The notes under the pieces were generated by a model, which was not told the DNA's origin, ran no database searches, and saw only the letters and a list, made by a program, of their open reading frames with translations. DNA of 64,000 nt. Source: Pyrrhosoma nymphula (taxonomy: Eukaryota; Arthropoda; Insecta; Odonata; Coenagrionidae). Made by a program: the position numbers and the translations under genes. Shown piece by piece: positions 60,372 to 64,000 of the stretch; positions within the stretch are counted from its first letter, which is position 1, and each line of letters begins with the position of its first letter. The DNA lies in assembly GCA_963573305.1 (NCBI GenBank), contig OY754329.1, forward strand, positions 144,781,266 through 144,845,265. The letters are read 5' to 3'.

Positions 60372-60814
60372 ATGGCGGTCGTGGGGCCCAGCAGGCACTC
60401 GAGGGTGCTGTCCATGTCGGTATCCATGTCACTTATGCAGGGCGGGGGAGCTGCCGGCGGTGGAGGAGCCGCTGGTGTAGGCGCGGCCGTGGGGGCATCG
60501 GCCGGGGGTGGAGCTGCCAACGGCGCGGGTGCAGGCCCCGGCGCTGGAGGTGGCGGAGCCGCCACCGCGCACCATCATCAGCGGGCAATACTGGCAGCCG
60601 CTACTGCGGCGGCCGCCGCCGCAGCCCAGCCCTATTACCACGCGGCACCGCATCAGCCGGGTGCGAATCCATCGGGAGGACAAGCGGCGCCGTGTGGAGG
60701 TGCTCATCAGCCGCAGACAGGAGTGGTTCCTCCGGGTGGAGCGGGAACCACGCCGAACCAGGATGTGACTCAGCCGGACCGGCCCATCGGTTATGGAGCC
60801 TTCGGTGTCGTATG
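60372..60814 (+). CDS. nemo: Nemo / NLK serine-threonine kinase, first coding exon (partial gene)
   Basis: Atypical proline-directed MAPK-like kinase acting downstream of TAK1 and phosphorylating TCF/LEF and other nuclear targets in Wnt, TGF-beta and Notch signalling and planar polarity. The exon encodes 147 residues plus two bases of a Trp codon. It holds a Gly/Ala/Pro-rich low-complexity N-terminus (residues 20-55), a His cluster (AHHHQ) and poly-Ala (AAATAAAAAAAQPYYHAAP), then DVTQPDRPIGYGAFGVVW, the start of the kinase domain with the glycine-rich ATP loop GYGAFGVV. The DRPIGYGAFGVVW end is identical to vertebrate NLK. The ATG at 60372 is the first after an in-frame TAG at 60366; further in-frame Met codons lie within 25 codons. 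Donor TG|GTGAGT at 60815. The remaining exons are beyond the window. Confidence 0.93.
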
Positions 60815-63800
60815 GTGAGTTCTTTTTAACTTTTCCTTTTCCCGCGGTTAAGGTCGTGTGGATTTAGGAGCAGTGTATCTGAGCCTGAAAATGCGATGCC
60901 TGCCCAACTCTTCACCTAGTATTACCAAGCCATTGTAGCTGTTTGGACATACATTCGTAATAAAGCAGGTTGTTATAAGGTTTATGACGTTGTGGAATTG
61001 GTAATACATTTTCAACCTTAGGCTCTTCTGACAATGAGTCACAGTAGCGTTGTATGTATGCTCTTGCTACCTAATGTGTTTGTATCGTTAGGCATTGGTA
61101 TTATCGACGCTTGGCATAGAATTTTGTGTTGCTGAAGCTCGTCTGATACATGCTTCCTTTAATGAACTGTTAGCTTAACGTCGAAATTTGACGTAATGAG
61201 ACATATTTCCCGAAGTCATTGAGCAATATAAAGCTTACGAGTAGTTAATGCCCGAAAGCAAAAACCATTTAGGCCTCCGTTTGTTTTTTTTGTTAATCCC
61301 AGAGAGTATATGTTGGTATGGTCGTTGTGAAGTTTAAATCATATTATACTCTGGACGGCATAGAGAGACTAATGTTGCATCTTTAAATGTTAATTTGAGT
61401 CGAAAAAGCATTTGTCATTCAAACCTGTTGTCATTACAACATCATCTTGAACAAGTAGTGAGCTCGATGCATGCGTGATGTTACCTTGAGGTCTGGGACT
61501 CGAGCATCTGGTGAACATCTAATACTCGTACCGATGTTAGAGTTGAGGTTATAATTTCTTCGTGATCTAAGTAATTCTATTTAAAACTTAGCAGTGGAGC
61601 TGTATATCGAAACCGGGAGAAGAAATAGACGTTTTTGGATTCTATGTTGATCGATACCTACTTATTCCTCGTGTGTGACTACCAAGAAAAATGTTTTAGT
61701 ATAATTATGGCAGGTAGCACATGTATGTGGATTTTAGTCGTGGAAGGTCATCCGTTGAGTGGGAGTATGTGGGGTGTTTGCGTAGCGTTATGTTGCTTTC
61801 TTCAGCCGCTCATATAAGTCTTGAATACTTCGAGAACAACTTATGACATTTCGCATAAAAATGTCAATTTTTGTATCAGTATTTAAAGTTTCCCAAGGGG
61901 CGAAATAATGTAATTCAACCATGCAGATCTCCACGCGTTTTTTAGTTTGACATTTTTATTTTCGCCTTCGTCTTCTCACCTGTTCTCAGCTAGTCCTCGA
62001 AGGGGATGGCATTCATTCAGATACTGTCGTTATTTTTCGCGTGGGAAGAAAAGGCATTCTTAGAGGTCTTAAATACCCCCAAGTCCTTAGGGAAGCATCT
62101 CTAGTTCCTTGTCAGTAGTTGTAACCCCTTCCTCATTGACAGGTATGACAATTGTTAGTAACCCACCGACCATAAGAATAGCGTTGGCTCCAATCTTGCG
62201 CTCAACAGCTTGAGCCCTGCCTCGTGTGATGGACGTTCCCTCTCACTCGGAAGCATCTTGGAGTAGTTGACCTTGGTAATGGCCATGCCCTCCTCCACCT
62301 CCTCCATAGTCCGCCGACATACCCCGTTTTCGTCGCTCGAAGCCAGCGAGCTAGTTGCCATATGAAAACCCTCTCCACTAGCCTCTATGGTTCTTACTTG
62401 GGATCATTGCTGTGAAAGCTTTTTAGCCCTGAGCGACACCCGCGTCCTTAGCACATAGATATTCATATAGTCAGCCTCTCTCGACAGAAGCGAGAAATGA
62501 CAAGATATAATAAACATGTGTTGAATGTTGGAGTGCTGGTCCATACTTTGCCCCTTTTTGCTGGATAGTAAAGATGTTCTTGACAAGGAGAAGCATTTTC
62601 ATAAGAAGAAAAAATATTTTGACCAATTATTTTTACATAGTTGCATCGTATGACTTAAAATTCCTGTTGAAAACATTTACCATGAACTGGTCGCACACTT
62701 ACAGACTAGGCAATCGCACCCCTACAGATTAGGAAAACCCAAAACTAAGATGAACGTCAAGGCCAATGGTGTGAGTAATTTAGTTTGTAATTTTTATGTT
62801 TTCCATCATTAAAGTCTGTGATTCAAGTTATCCCGAGGGTAGAGAATTTTTTTACGACGGATTCAAATTTTTCCATTTGGATTGTATTTAATGCATGCAT
62901 TTCGTCCATGTTTAGTAATATTTCAACGTTGCCCCACTTAAAAATCTTGTTTTTGCCACTCTTTCTGTAATCTCATATTTCATTATAAGAGTACTAGCTG
63001 ATTAAAATGTTCTCATACAAGCGCCCAACATTTTTTTTGTTCTGTCCTATTTGTATTATTTGTGATGTCCTATTCTTTCCTGACCAATGCGAATATTGGT
63101 GCTATAAAATCACTCCCAATTAATATGTCAGTCGTGCGTGGGTAATTTTGTATTACGGTTTTACATTTATTTTAACGGCTGAAGGTATAAAATATAGGGA
63201 ATTTAGTGGCCGAAGGTGTACTGAATGTTAACAAAAATATTACTCCAACACACATGGAAAGGGATATCCGAAGGGAATCAATGTTTTGCCTTAATGTGCG
63301 GTAATTAACTTGGATTCGAGTACAATTACAGGTCATCCGAGGAGCCTCCTATTGGCTTGGTGTATTTTTCCTGTCTTACAATTAGTTCTCTTGTTATTGG
63401 GAATTTTTAAGGCGAGTATGTGACTCCTAAGTCTCTATATGACATGAAAAGTCTTTGTTTCTTGTCTCTCAAAATGTCTGTAGTATGTGTTAGGGAAACT
63501 GAATCAATCTGTTAAATAAATGCCCTAGCACTTGGTCATTTCATTATGAAAAAGAGCATGGCAGCCGTTTCCTTGTAGCTCATTTGATCGTCTAAATTCG
63601 TTGAAGTAAGTTTGCAGTCACATTTTTCAGGTTTAAATTCCTGTAATACGTCGCATACGGTTGTATATTAAAACGCTTGGATGATTAGTATAAAACCTTC
63701 CCGCAGAAGAACCCCTTACTGAAGCTGATGGCATGCGTATGTGGGAAGGCATGAGGAACAATAATCACCTTAAAATGTTGAAGCAAAAAACGTCGGAGAC

Positions 63801-64000
63801 ATCCCTTTCGATGGAAGGTTGAGTTGGGGTTCAGAAGGATAGGAGGGTAGTTTGGAGGGTGGCTGGCGGTCGTGGGAGAGGAACCTTGGTGATAAGAGGG
63901 TTTGGGAAGGTGTCTCTACCTGCCATTCGCTGGCCTCTTCTCCTTCTCCAACGCTTCCATTTCCATTCTTACCTCTCTGATGTCTCTTCCCTTCCCACTT
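60815..64000 (+). other. nemo: nemo intron 1, beginning
   Basis: Runs off the window. No later kinase exon is visible. A minus-strand open stretch at 62155-62361 (MATSSLASSDENGVCRR...) resembles no protein I know and may be a repeat fragment. Pyrimidine/purine-skewed GC-rich sequence occurs at 63820-64000. Otherwise nothing recognised. Confidence 0.75.

Noticed and set aside
60178..60829. Minus-strand and alternative-frame ORFs over nemo exon 1
   Set aside because: They are GC-rich shadows of the real exon, whose frame ends in an invariant kinase motif at a consensus donor.
62155..62361. Minus-strand ORF MATSSLASSDENGVCRR... in nemo intron 1
   Set aside because: It has no recognisable domain, no splice context and no second exon; probably a repeat fragment or chance.
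1..64000. CRISPR arrays, phage or bacterial operons
   Set aside because: No evenly spaced short direct repeats with unique spacers and no prokaryotic genes; the window is clearly eukaryotic with spliced genes.

Overview
The window looks like nuclear DNA of an arthropod, most probably an insect with a large, repeat-rich genome. It is AT-rich, has consensus GT/AG introns from about 0.1 to 10.8 kb, and carries many transposon families. I cannot name the species from sequence alone. Two conserved cellular genes lie on the + strand. The first is a complete UBE3B-type HECT E3 ubiquitin ligase: 17 coding exons from ATG 15028 to TAA 57298, with all splice phases closing to give 1095 residues and the catalytic Cys at 1063. 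The second is the first coding exon of nemo (Nemo-like kinase, NLK), 60372-60814, followed by the start of a long first intron that runs off the window.

Layout. 1-14.4 kb is an intergenic block of transposon remains. It holds tRNA-like SINE pieces (2.2 and 4.5 kb), a broken arthropod repeat-family ORF of unknown function on the minus strand (3.3-4.5 kb), two head-to-tail decayed RTE-like LINE copies (4.9-8.0 kb, the second cut by a 195-bp foldback MITE), and a near full-length CR1/jockey-like LINE (8.5-13.6 kb) whose ORF1 is split by a MITE. 14.5-57.3 kb is UBE3B with transposon-filled introns. 57.3-60.4 kb holds its 3' UTR and the upstream region of nemo, including a minus-strand ORF interrupted by one TGA. 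60.4-64 kb is nemo exon 1 and intron 1.

The introns of UBE3B carry most of the unusual structure. Intron 6 has a 41-bp minisatellite with a four-unit higher-order repeat and an 8-bp-TSD hAT MITE. Intron 8 has a piggyBac element (29150-32077) containing a TA-flanked MITE, a foldback insertion, and a hAT-type MITE that itself contains a TTAA-flanked piggyBac-type MITE. Intron 12 (10.8 kb) holds one minus-strand LINE that was opened twice: by a piggyBac with intact TTAA and terminal repeats (41461-44011), and by two tandem Helitron-like units (44208-47548). Intron 16 holds a hAT-like element (54189-56666) with an exact 8-bp target duplication.

No bacterial, CRISPR or operon features are present. 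The two cellular genes are co-oriented neighbours; nothing in the sequence links their functions. UBE3B is a ubiquitin ligase, and Nemo is a proline-directed kinase of Wnt, TGF-beta and Notch signalling. The transposase and reverse-transcriptase reading frames all look inactivated, several with visible stops or frameshifts.
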